A DNA stretch of 35,835 nucleotides from Pseudomonadota bacterium. GTDB taxonomy: Bacteria; Desulfobacterota; Desulfovibrionia; Desulfovibrionales; Desulfovibrionaceae. A model generated the notes under the pieces. That model was given only the letters and a program-made list of their open reading frames with translations, had not been told where the DNA came from and ran no database searches. Shown here in pieces: positions 15,733-23,629 of the stretch. The stretch lies in the NCBI GenBank assembly GCA_023417745.1, contig JAEZEM010000005.1, positions 1 to 35,835 of the forward strand. Reading direction: 5' to 3'. The position numbers were made by a program, and so were the translations under genes. How positions within the stretch are numbered: the stretch's first letter is position 1; the number at the start of each line of letters is the position of its first letter.

Positions 15733-16368
15733 ATGAAATCGAACGTGTTGTTTGCGCTTGTCGTCTGTCTGGCCCTGGCGGCCGTCATCGCGCCGTTGCG
15801 GCGCGCCGTGGCAACCCCGCTGCCTGCGGACGCCGCCGCGATGCTTGACGATCCCTTGGCTCCTGTCACCGGCAATCCCAAAGGGGATGTCACCATCATT
15901 GAGTTTTCCGATTACAATTGCCCCTTTTGCAAGCAATCCGCTGGAGCGCTCGAAGAGTTAGTCAAGTCAGACGGCAAGGTTCGTGTTGTTCACAAGGATT
16001 GGCCCGTGCTGACCGATGCCTCGGCCTATGGGGCGCGGCTGGCTCTGGCCGCCGGTTATCAGGGGAAATACGCTGAGGCCCATGGGGCGTTGATGCGCAT
16101 CCCGGGCATGCGGATTCCCAAGGATCGGATGTTGGAAGCCGTCAAGGCCTCGGGCGTGGACATGGACCGTCTGCAAAGCGATCTCCAGGCCCAGACCAAG
16201 GAGATCGACGCCCTGCTTCGGCGCAATGCCGAACAGGCTGAAATGCTGGGACTGCAAGGGACGCCGGCATTTCTTGTCGGTCCCTATGTCGTTCCTTCCG
16301 CTCTTGGCTATGACGATTTCAAACAGGTCGTTGCCGATGCGCGAACGAAAATGCGAGGCAACAAGTAG
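15733..16368 (+). CDS. DsbA-family periplasmic thiol oxidoreductase (Com1/ScsC-like)
   Basis: A 211-residue exported protein. Residues 1-27 are a signal peptide; the thioredoxin-fold part begins at GDVTIIEFSDYNCPFCKQ with the active-site pair Cys63/Cys66 (CPFC), and the cis-proline is Pro178 in GTPAF. The helical insert is as in DsbA/DsbG/Com1 proteins. Paired with DsbD it resembles ScsB-ScsC, which handles disulfide isomerisation and copper tolerance in other bacteria. The ATG at 15733 is preferred because it begins the signal peptide and has an AAAGG site; whether it is an oxidase or isomerase is not clear from sequence. Confidence 0.9.
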   Translation: MKSNVLFALVVCLALAAVIAPLRRAVATPLPADAAAMLDDPLAPVTGNPKGDVTIIEFSDYNCPFCKQSAGALEELVKSDGKVRVVHKDWPVLTDASAYGARLALAAGYQGKYAEAHGALMRIPGMRIPKDRMLEAVKASGVDMDRLQSDLQAQTKEIDALLRRNAEQAEMLGLQGTPAFLVGPYVVPSALGYDDFKQVVADARTKMRGNK

Positions 16369-16401
16369 GGAGGCCTTTCGAGATCGCTCCTTGTGGCCGG
16401 C

Positions 16402-16429
16402 CGGGATTCGAATTCCTGCGGGCGCGCCA
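16402..16429 (+). other. tRNA 3'-end-like fragment (possible attachment-site scar)
   Basis: CGGGA-TTCGAAT-TCCTG forms a complete tRNA T-arm with a 7-base loop of correct sequence. It is followed by seven bases that would be the 3' acceptor strand, one discriminator base and CCA. The matching 5' acceptor strand, D-arm and anticodon arm are absent; the sequence upstream is the dsbA-like gene. Such 3' tRNA fragments are left by tRNA-site integrases. Confidence 0.55.
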
Positions 16430-16440
16430 AAAATAAGATC

Positions 16441-16474
16441 AAGGGGTTCGGCTGTGTTTGGCCGAACCCCTTTT
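16441..16474. terminator. Strong bidirectional terminator
   Basis: GGGGTTCGGC and GCCGAACCCC form a 10-bp GC-rich stem with A on the left and TTTT on the right. It ends the dsbD/dsbA-like operon and could also serve the convergent signalling gene. Confidence 0.85.
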
Positions 16475-16619
16475 GTCATGGGGCGGATAAGCTCGCAGCA
16501 CAGCACCTTGAGCAAGAAGGCGGGATGACACGGCAATTTCCAAGAACGCTCGGGCAGCCGTCGTGTCGCGCCTGGGCAGCGGCGACGCCGCGCGACCGTT
16601 TTTTCAGGCGCGCCGGCCC

Positions 16620-19600
16620 TTACCCGTCCAGGGACGAGCACACCACGCGGTTTCTGCCTTGTCTTTTTGCCCTGTACAGATTGGCGTCGGCGCAATGGAC
16701 CAGGCTCTCGGCGTGCCGCGCTCCCGAAGGAACGCAACTCGCGACGCCGATGCTCACGGTCACCTCCTGGGCGGTAGGGCTTTTTTCGTGGGCGATGGCG
16801 AGCTTCTGGATGCTTGCGCACAGATTGACCGCCGCATTCAAGGCGCTTTCGCCAGCCAGGCCGGGCAGGATCACGGCGAATTCCTCGCCCCCGTAGCGCG
16901 CGGCCAGGTCGCCGGCCCGTTTGGCCACGGCGGCGATGGCCAGGGCGATGCGGCGCAGACACTCGTCGCCCATGTGGTGCCCCAGGTGGTCGTTGTAGGC
17001 CTTGAAATGATCCACATCGAGCATGATCAGGGTCAACGGCGACGCGTTTCGCCTGGACCGGTTCCACTCGTTCTCCAGGACGGCATCGAATTTCCGTCGG
17101 TTGGCGATGCCCGTCAGACCATCGCAATCGCTTAAGCGTTGGAGCTTTTCGTTGGCCTCCGAGAGCGCCTGGGTTCTTTCCCGCACCTGGCGTTCCAGTT
17201 CCTGGCTGTAGGCCTCGCGCAACCGTTCCGACTGTTTTTGCGCCGTCACATCGCGCAGGATGCCCTGGTAGCCGACGATCTCTCCCTGGGCGTCCCGGCG
17301 CAGGTTCGCTGTCAGCACGGCCTCGATCTGCTCCCCGTCCTTGCGGCGCATGACGACTTCGAAGCCGTCGACCATGCCGGTGGATTCGATGGCCTGTCGA
17401 AATTTCTCGCGCTGCCTTGAATCCACATAAAAATCGGTGATGGAGCTGGCGAGCATTTCTTCCCGGGCGTAGCCGAAAATGGCCATGCAGGCCGGATTGA
17501 CGTCCACGATCCGCCCTTGCGGAGTGGTGAGGAAGATGAGGTCGCTGGCCCCCTCGAAGACGCTGCGGTACCGTTGTTCGCTGACCGCCAGGCTGCCGTA
17601 GAGCTTGGCGTTTTCGATGGAGATGGCGGCCTGGGCCGAGAGCGTCTTGACGATTTGCGTGCGCTCCAGGGCGAAGACGCCGGGCGAGTGGTTGTTCTCC
17701 AGATACAGGACGCCGCTTAAACGGTTCTGGGCCAGCAGGGGCACGCACATGACCGATCGCACCTGGCGGCGGACAACATGCGGGTCTTGCTGGAACGTGG
17801 GGTGTTGCCCGGCGTCGTGGAGCACGACTTCAAGCCGGCTGCGGATGACGTAGCGGACGATGGCTTCGCTGACCAGAAGCGAGCCCTCCAGGGGGGAGTT
17901 TTCCTGGGCGAGAAGGCATTTGTCCACTGACGCCATGGCCGACACGGACCAGTCGCCGGCATCGGGCAGCAGGAGGAAGCCCTGCTGCGCCCCAGCGTTT
18001 TCGATGACGCTGACCATGATGACGTCCAGCAGCGAGGCCAGGCGTATTTCCCGGGAAATCGCCTGGGTGGCCTTGAGCAGGCTGCCGATGTCGAGAAGAT
18101 GCGACAGGTTGCCTGGCGCAGGGCCGGATTGCGAGGCCAGGGACGCCGTCAGACCGCAACTGGCCGCCAGGGACACGGTCGGGGCGGGCCTGTCGTGGGC
18201 CTCTCGCAGGAAAAGCACCTTGGCGTGAGCGCCCCAGCGATAATAGTTGAAACAGGCGTCTTCAAGAAACGCCCTGGCCGCATCAAGGTTGCCCAGGGCC
18301 TCATGCACCAGGTGGGCGCGTTCCCGAGCCAGGGCCACGCCCCGGGGGCGGTCCTGCTTGCGGGCGATGGCCGCGGCCTGCTCATAGAGTTCCAGCGCCT
18401 GGGTCGCGCGGCCGGCCAGCCGGGCCTGCTCGGCACGCAACAAACACTCCTGCCAGGCGAAGTTCGCCGGACAGTTCTCGGCCCAAACGGCGTACTCGGC
18501 CAAGGACGCCTGGAAACAGGCGGCCATTTCCTCGCCCTCGTCCGGCGTCGCTTCTTCCAGGAGCGACGCCGCGGCCATGGCCCGGTAGAAACTGAACACC
18601 GTGGTTTCGTAGAGGATGGGAATATAGCGCATCCAGTCGGCATGGGCCTGGGCATAGCGCCAAGCTTCCCGCGTCTGGCCGAAGCAGTAAAGCAACTGGA
18701 GCTTGGAGGTCAGGAAATAGGCCAGCCCGTGGCCGAACAGGGTTTCGGGGGCTTGCCAGTGCGTCAGACAGGCGTTTTCGTCAAATTCCTGGGTGCTCAG
18801 CGAAACCGGATCGGGGCGCTCGCCTTTGAGATTGAGCAAAAACAGGTTGCAGAAGCGCTCGCTTTGCAGGAACGGCGAACCCCGCTTTTCGTAGAAAGCC
18901 AGGCTGATGGCGCTTTCCTCTAGGGCCGTGTCCACGGTGGCCGCCGCCAGGACCGTCTTGGGGATCATGGTGCGCGCGTAGCCGGCGAAGACCAGATTGC
19001 CGTTTTCGATGCCGTGCTGGTAGGCGCGCTTGTACATCTCGATCTGCTCCTCCAGCGGCAGAAACCAGTGCATGGCGCACACCGCGTAGAGGAAGGTGAT
19101 CTGGGCCCGGATGCGGGGGTTGGGGAAGCGTTCGATGAGCTGCATGGCCAGGCCGCCCAGATCGAAGGCGCTGCGGTAGTCCTGGCGCTCCTGCACGATG
19201 ACCACCGTGACCCAGGCGAAACCGATGGCCGACAAGGCGTTGTGGCCATGGCGCATGGAGCGCGCGACCACCTCCAGCACCAGGATCGGAAACAGCGTCG
19301 GCACGGCGATGTAGGCGCCGTCGGTCAGGATCGCCATGAGCCGGATGATGCTGTCCTGCTCGGGGTCGGCCACATCGGGGACATGGATGAGGTCCTTGAT
19401 GGGCCGGGGTCCGAGCAGCGCCGTGTAGTCGGCCATGAGGGCGTCGAAGCGGGTCTTGAGGCCTGGGGCGTCGTCGGCCCGGGGAATGGTCACGCCAAAC
19501 AGGGACAGGGCGTCCCTGGCCCGGTCGATCATGGCATTGTATTTGCCCAGCTGGTTGTATTGAATCAGCTGCTGCATGAAGATGTCGACCTTTTCGAAAC

Positions 19601-22019
19601 GGTCGGGCGTATGGGCGAGGGCCTCGTCCAGCAGGCTTTCGGCCAGGGCGAAGTCGCCCAGGAGATAGGCGACGTCGGCTTTTTCGCGGGCCACGTCCCG
19701 CATGGCGTCGGGCTGCGTCCGCCAGGCGTCCTCGGGCAGCAGCGACGCGGCGATGTCGAAGTGGCGCATGGCTGGCTCATAGGCCGTGGAGGCCTTGGCC
19801 TTGCGTCCGGCCCGCATGTTGAGGGCAAGCAGGTCCAGGCGTTCGTCCGGGTCGGTGATCAGGCGTATTGCGGCGTTGAGGTGGGAGGCGACGTCGAAAA
19901 TGGCTTCGTCGAGCTGAGTCTGGCCCACGTGGCGCAGCAGCAGGCGTCCGATGCGCAGGTGCAGCGGCGCGAGCTCCGCCTGGGGGATCAGCGAATAGGC
20001 GGCCTGCTGAACCCGGTCATGGAGAAAGCGGAACGTGGAGCCGGACGGGAGCAGCAGCCCCGTGCGCAAGGCTTCCCACAGCGATTCGCTGGTTTCTTCC
20101 GCCGACTGTTCGGCCACGGCGGCGAGCATGGACAACTCGAACCTGTTGCCGATGCAGGCGGCCAGCCTAAGGGCCTGACGCGTGCGCGCATCCAGGCGGC
20201 CGATGCGGCCGGCCATGAGGTCCACGACATTGTCGGTCAGCTCCATGGCCCGGATGCCGTCCATGTCCCAGCGCCAGCCGCCGGTCTCGGGGTCCAGGCG
20301 AAACACTTCCCGGGCGTGCAGTTCCTTGAGCATCTGGGATACAAAAAACGGGTTGCCGCCGGTTTTTTCCTCGATAAGGGCCGTCAGTTCGGCCACATCC
20401 TCGGGAGCCCGGCGCAGCGTCTCTGCGACCATCTGCCGCAGATCGACCGCGCCAAGGGGCGTCAACGACACGGTGCGCGCCGCCACCCCCGCGTCCTCAA
20501 GGCGCTTTACCGTCAACATCAAGGGATGGCCGGGAAACACCTCGTTGTCCCGGTAAGCGCCGAGCAGCAGCAGGTAGGGGGTCAGGGCCTGGGAGGCCAG
20601 GGTCCACAGCAGTTGCAGGGAGGGCGCATCGGCCCATTGCAGGTCGTCGAGAAAGATCACCAGGGGATGCTCGCGCCTGGCGAAGACGCCGATGAAGCGC
20701 TGCATGCACAGGATGAACCGGTTCTGGGCCTCGGACGGCCCCAGTTCCGGCACGGGCGGCTGGCCGCCAAGGATGAGCTCCAGTTCCGGGATGACGTCCG
20801 CCATGACCTGGGCGTTGGCCCCCAGGGCTTTGAGGAGTTCCGTGCGCCACCGCGCCACCCGGGCCTCTGGCTCGGACAGAATCTGGTTGGCCAACTGGCG
20901 GAAGGCCTGGATGAACGCGGAAAACGGGATGTCGCGCTGAAATTGGTCGTGCTTGCCGGAGATGTAGCGCCCGCGTTGCCTGGTGAGTCCCTTGTGCACC
21001 TCGTTGACCAGCGCGGTCTTGCCGATGCCCGAATAGCCCCCGACCAGGAGCAGTTCGGCCTTGCCCTGGGCCATGCGTTCGAAGGAATCCAGCAGCAGGC
21101 GGATTTCCTTGTCCCGGCCATGGATTTTTTGCGACACCTGGAACTGGCGGGACACGTCCCACCGGGCAAGCGGCATGTCCGCGAGGCTGTCGCCCGCCGC
21201 CGCCGCCGAACGCAAGGCTTCCAGATCGCGGACCAGGCCGGCGGCGCTTTGATAACGGTCCTCGGCGCGTTTCTCCAGGAGACGCATGGCCAGTTCGGAC
21301 ACGGCCTGGGGCACAAGGGCGTTGACATCCCTGGGCCGCAGGGGCTTGCGGGCGATATGGGCGTGCAACAGCTCCATCGGGTCCCGGGAGCGAAACGGCA
21401 GTTCGCCGGTGAGCATCGTATAAAAGCACACCCCGAGGGAGTACAGATCGGACCGGCTGTCGATGCCCCGGTTCATCCGCCCGGTCTGTTCCGGGGAAAT
21501 GTAGGCCAGGTTGCCTTCGATCTGGTCCGGATTCCCGGGCTCCTGCACTTCGCCCTCAATGAGCGACGACATGCCGAAATCCGTCAGTTTGACCTCGCCC
21601 GTCCCGGGGTGGATGAGGAAATTGCCCAGATGGACGTCCTTGTGGATGATGCGCTGGGCGTGCAGCTGAGCCAAGGATTCGGCCATCTGCACGGCGACGT
21701 CCAGGAAGCCTGCCGCGTCGAGCCTGCGCCCGCCCAGGTGGGCCTCCAGGTCAAGCGCGCCGTAGTCCTCTTCAATGATGGCGAAGCTGGAGCGGTATTG
21801 CAGCAAGTCGTGGACCTTGATGACCCGGGGCAGGTCCAAGATGGCGAGCAGATCGTACTCGTGCTGGAAACGGAGATTTTCCCGGATGGAGATGTCCGAG
21901 CTGGCGGGAACCTTGATGACCACGGGCAGACCATCGCATTCGCGTCTGGCCCGGAACACCTGACTGTTGGGACCCTGGTAGAGCAATTCGCCGACCTGGA
22001 AGCCGGTAAGGGAAATCAT
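16620..22019 (-). CDS. Multidomain signalling protein: Ser/Thr kinase, AAA ATPase, GAF, PAS, diguanylate cyclase
   Basis: A 1799-residue cytoplasmic protein with no membrane helix seen. Residues 1-275 are a protein kinase: Lys36, the HKDVHLGN catalytic loop (126-133) and DFG (147-149). The position of the usual catalytic-loop Lys (HRDxK) is His130. Residues about 300-620 are a predicted ATPase of the ATP-binding regulator type, with Walker A GGYSGIGKT (327-335) and Walker B VIFLDDLQWAD (to about 463). Residues about 650-1290 look helical, TPR-like. A GAF domain (about 1313-1475), a PAS domain (about 1480-1600) and a coiled linker lead to a GGDEF domain with an intact GGEEF at 1710-1714, so it should make cyclic di-GMP. 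It stands alone, so its signal and targets cannot be inferred. It resembles the large kinase-ATPase-GAF proteins of cyanobacteria and proteobacteria, here ending in a cyclase. Confidence 0.93.
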   Translation of the reverse strand: MISLTGFQVGELLYQGPNSQVFRARRECDGLPVVIKVPASSDISIRENLRFQHEYDLLAILDLPRVIKVHDLLQYRSSFAIIEEDYGALDLEAHLGGRRLDAAGFLDVAVQMAESLAQLHAQRIIHKDVHLGNFLIHPGTGEVKLTDFGMSSLIEGEVQEPGNPDQIEGNLAYISPEQTGRMNRGIDSRSDLYSLGVCFYTMLTGELPFRSRDPMELLHAHIARKPLRPRDVNALVPQAVSELAMRLLEKRAEDRYQSAAGLVRDLEALRSAAAAGDSLADMPLARWDVSRQFQVSQKIHGRDKEIRLLLDSFERMAQGKAELLLVGGYSGIGKTALVNEVHKGLTRQRGRYISGKHDQFQRDIPFSAFIQAFRQLANQILSEPEARVARWRTELLKALGANAQVMADVIPELELILGGQPPVPELGPSEAQNRFILCMQRFIGVFARREHPLVIFLDDLQWADAPSLQLLWTLASQALTPYLLLLGAYRDNEVFPGHPLMLTVKRLEDAGVAARTVSLTPLGAVDLRQMVAETLRRAPEDVAELTALIEEKTGGNPFFVSQMLKELHAREVFRLDPETGGWRWDMDGIRAMELTDNVVDLMAGRIGRLDARTRQALRLAACIGNRFELSMLAAVAEQSAEETSESLWEALRTGLLLPSGSTFRFLHDRVQQAAYSLIPQAELAPLHLRIGRLLLRHVGQTQLDEAIFDVASHLNAAIRLITDPDERLDLLALNMRAGRKAKASTAYEPAMRHFDIAASLLPEDAWRTQPDAMRDVAREKADVAYLLGDFALAESLLDEALAHTPDRFEKVDIFMQQLIQYNQLGKYNAMIDRARDALSLFGVTIPRADDAPGLKTRFDALMADYTALLGPRPIKDLIHVPDVADPEQDSIIRLMAILTDGAYIAVPTLFPILVLEVVARSMRHGHNALSAIGFAWVTVVIVQERQDYRSAFDLGGLAMQLIERFPNPRIRAQITFLYAVCAMHWFLPLEEQIEMYKRAYQHGIENGNLVFAGYARTMIPKTVLAAATVDTALEESAISLAFYEKRGSPFLQSERFCNLFLLNLKGERPDPVSLSTQEFDENACLTHWQAPETLFGHGLAYFLTSKLQLLYCFGQTREAWRYAQAHADWMRYIPILYETTVFSFYRAMAAASLLEEATPDEGEEMAACFQASLAEYAVWAENCPANFAWQECLLRAEQARLAGRATQALELYEQAAAIARKQDRPRGVALARERAHLVHEALGNLDAARAFLEDACFNYYRWGAHAKVLFLREAHDRPAPTVSLAASCGLTASLASQSGPAPGNLSHLLDIGSLLKATQAISREIRLASLLDVIMVSVIENAGAQQGFLLLPDAGDWSVSAMASVDKCLLAQENSPLEGSLLVSEAIVRYVIRSRLEVVLHDAGQHPTFQQDPHVVRRQVRSVMCVPLLAQNRLSGVLYLENNHSPGVFALERTQIVKTLSAQAAISIENAKLYGSLAVSEQRYRSVFEGASDLIFLTTPQGRIVDVNPACMAIFGYAREEMLASSITDFYVDSRQREKFRQAIESTGMVDGFEVVMRRKDGEQIEAVLTANLRRDAQGEIVGYQGILRDVTAQKQSERLREAYSQELERQVRERTQALSEANEKLQRLSDCDGLTGIANRRKFDAVLENEWNRSRRNASPLTLIMLDVDHFKAYNDHLGHHMGDECLRRIALAIAAVAKRAGDLAARYGGEEFAVILPGLAGESALNAAVNLCASIQKLAIAHEKSPTAQEVTVSIGVASCVPSGARHAESLVHCADANLYRAKRQGRNRVVCSSLDG

Positions 22020-22404
22020 GGCGCGAGCGTCCCTCTGATTGGCTGGGCAACGACACTTGTGGAAAGGAGCATTCGCGATGTTGCGTGCGACCGATCCGTC
22101 ATCGACGGGAGGACCCCGTCCAAGGCACGCGGTCCCGTCATGAGCGATATCTACCTAGACGACGCGCGCGCGTCTACCGCATTTGTCCACGGCAGCTGTC
22201 GCGACGAAAAAACGTCATTGCTGCAGTTGGTTGCTCTGGGAACTACATGCCGGACGATTCGGGGAACAAATCCCCGCAAGTGCGTGGAAACACGTCAAAG
22301 GGTTCCGTTTCCGAAACCCTTGTCGCGCGTATCAAGGCGTGCAGGCGCGGGAACGCAGCACAAGAAAGGAATTGCAAAAGGGGAGAGTCTCGTGGGGCGT
22401 CCCG
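22020..22404. other. Intergenic region without a convincing gene
   Basis: These 385 bases separate two minus-strand genes. Two small hairpins are visible: GGGGA/TCCCC at 22261-22275 and AAGGGTT/AACCCTT at 22298-22321; the latter could be a weak terminator for the HAD phosphatase gene. A plus-strand reading frame from 22140 with an ATGA overlap to a 21-codon frame is not convincing. Confidence 0.4.
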
Positions 22405-23442
22405 CTACTCCCAGGGAAAAATGCGCTTCCAGTCCTTTTGCATGCTGATGACAACCCAGCCCTTTTGGGTCGCTTCGGCCAGCAGGGAGTCGGGGAAGGT
22501 CCCGATCTTGGACTGGGCGGCGTAGGCGTATTCCCGCTCGGCGTCGTCGTGGCGCACGAGCATCATGAGCCGCGTGCCGCCGCCGGCCTGGGCGTATTCG
22601 AGCATTTCCTTGTCCCCGTCCGAGTTGCCGAACGCCGCCTGGGGATGGCGGCCGATCATGAGCTGGATGCCCTGGGGTTTGCCCGGGCCGACGTTATTGA
22701 GCAACAGCCTGGGCTCTTCGGTCAGGATCGCCTGGCCGGCGGCGTCATAACCGAATTTCGTGGCGTTTAACGTCCCGACCACCTGCTCGGGCGGCACGCC
22801 GTACACCTTTTCGGCGTAGGCGCGCAGAAAATCCTGGCCGCCGCCGGTGACGAAATAGGTCCTGTAGCCGTTGGCTCGAAGAAGCCGCATCACTTCCAGC
22901 ATGGGCTGATAGACAAGCTCGGCGTAGGGTCGCCCCCAGCGCGCATCCCGGGCCGTTTCCAGCCACCGGCGCACCTGGTTGCCCAGTTCCTCCACGGGCA
23001 TGCCGGTCATGGTCGCGGCGTAGAGCTTGACGACATCGTCGGCGGAGGCGTCGGCCAGGCGCTCCAGGCCGCCGGCCAGCATGAATTTGAAGGGTTCGGT
23101 CTCGGCCAGCTCCGGCTTGACCTTGGCCAGCTCGCGCAGTCGGGCCAGGCAGTAGAGCATGGGCGTGTACATGGGCTGCTCGACCCAGGTCGTGCCGTCC
23201 TGGTCAAAGGTGGCGATGCGCGCCTCGGGCGGGACATAGCCCGGGTTCGACGCATCGGTGGTCGCTTGCACGAAGGCCAGGACCGCCTGTTTGGCCGGTC
23301 CCTCGTTCCAGGAGGGCAGGGGATCGGTCTGGGCCAGGGCCGCCGTGGCGACAAGCAGCAGGCAACACAGGGCCAGAACGGCCAGACGGCCCGACTCCAG
23401 GAAAAAAACGCTGTTTCGCCGCACAGGCAGTCGTCGAGTCAT
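22405..23442 (-). CDS. Exported HAD-family phosphatase
   Basis: A 345-residue protein. A long N-terminal signal (about 1-38, charged start then AVLALCCLLLVATAALAQ) sends it to the periplasm. The HAD motifs are in order: I FDQDGT with the nucleophile Asp (here the first Asp of DQD), II FVTGGG, III Lys in GPGKPQG and IV GNSDGD. Such secreted HAD enzymes are usually non-specific acid phosphatases. ATG at 23442 with a GGAGAA site. It lies downstream of the esterase gene on the same strand, but a hairpin and about 190 bases separate them, so they need not be co-transcribed. The substrate is not known. Confidence 0.88.
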   Translation of the reverse strand: MTRRLPVRRNSVFFLESGRLAVLALCCLLLVATAALAQTDPLPSWNEGPAKQAVLAFVQATTDASNPGYVPPEARIATFDQDGTTWVEQPMYTPMLYCLARLRELAKVKPELAETEPFKFMLAGGLERLADASADDVVKLYAATMTGMPVEELGNQVRRWLETARDARWGRPYAELVYQPMLEVMRLLRANGYRTYFVTGGGQDFLRAYAEKVYGVPPEQVVGTLNATKFGYDAAGQAILTEEPRLLLNNVGPGKPQGIQLMIGRHPQAAFGNSDGDKEMLEYAQAGGGTRLMMLVRHDDAEREYAYAAQSKIGTFPDSLLAEATQKGWVVISMQKDWKRIFPWE

Positions 23443-23539
23443 GTTCTCCCTCCGTTTGGCTGCTCGGTCGCCGAGGCCCGGGAACCGGTCGCGTCGGTTG
23501 GCGGGCCGGGGGGGGGGCGCTAGGCTAGCATCGCGTCCC

Positions 23540-23565
23540 TTAAAAAATACGAGAGTATTTTTTAA
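23540..23565. terminator. AT-rich perfect hairpin after the esterase gene
   Basis: TTAAAAAATAC and GTATTTTTTAA form a perfect 11-bp stem with a GAGA loop, about 65 bases past the stop of the esterase gene. It is a candidate terminator, or an operator for the phosphatase gene. The stem has almost no G-C pairs. Confidence 0.5.
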
Positions 23566-23629
23566 GAAAAATAAATGGTTTTAGCTCGTTGTCTACAAAA
23601 CACCATATGCGCTTCTCGCGGACGCGACA

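Noticed and set aside
16345..16429. A full tRNA gene ending at 16429.
   Set aside because: Only the T-arm, 3' acceptor strand and CCA fit. The 85 bases before it are the dsbA-like coding end and lack a matching acceptor 5' strand, D-arm or anticodon loop.
22140..22448. Plus-strand frame (MSDIYLDDARAS...) coupled by ATGA to a 21-codon frame with a good ribosome site at 22078.
   Set aside because: The composition is not gene-like beyond the first 30 residues, it overlaps the convergent phosphatase gene, and it resembles nothing I know. A degraded gene remnant is possible but not supported.
19014..22448. 1144-codon plus-strand open frame opposite the kinase-cyclase gene.
   Set aside because: It is a composition artefact of high GC third positions; no domain is visible, and the minus strand has a continuous multi-domain protein.
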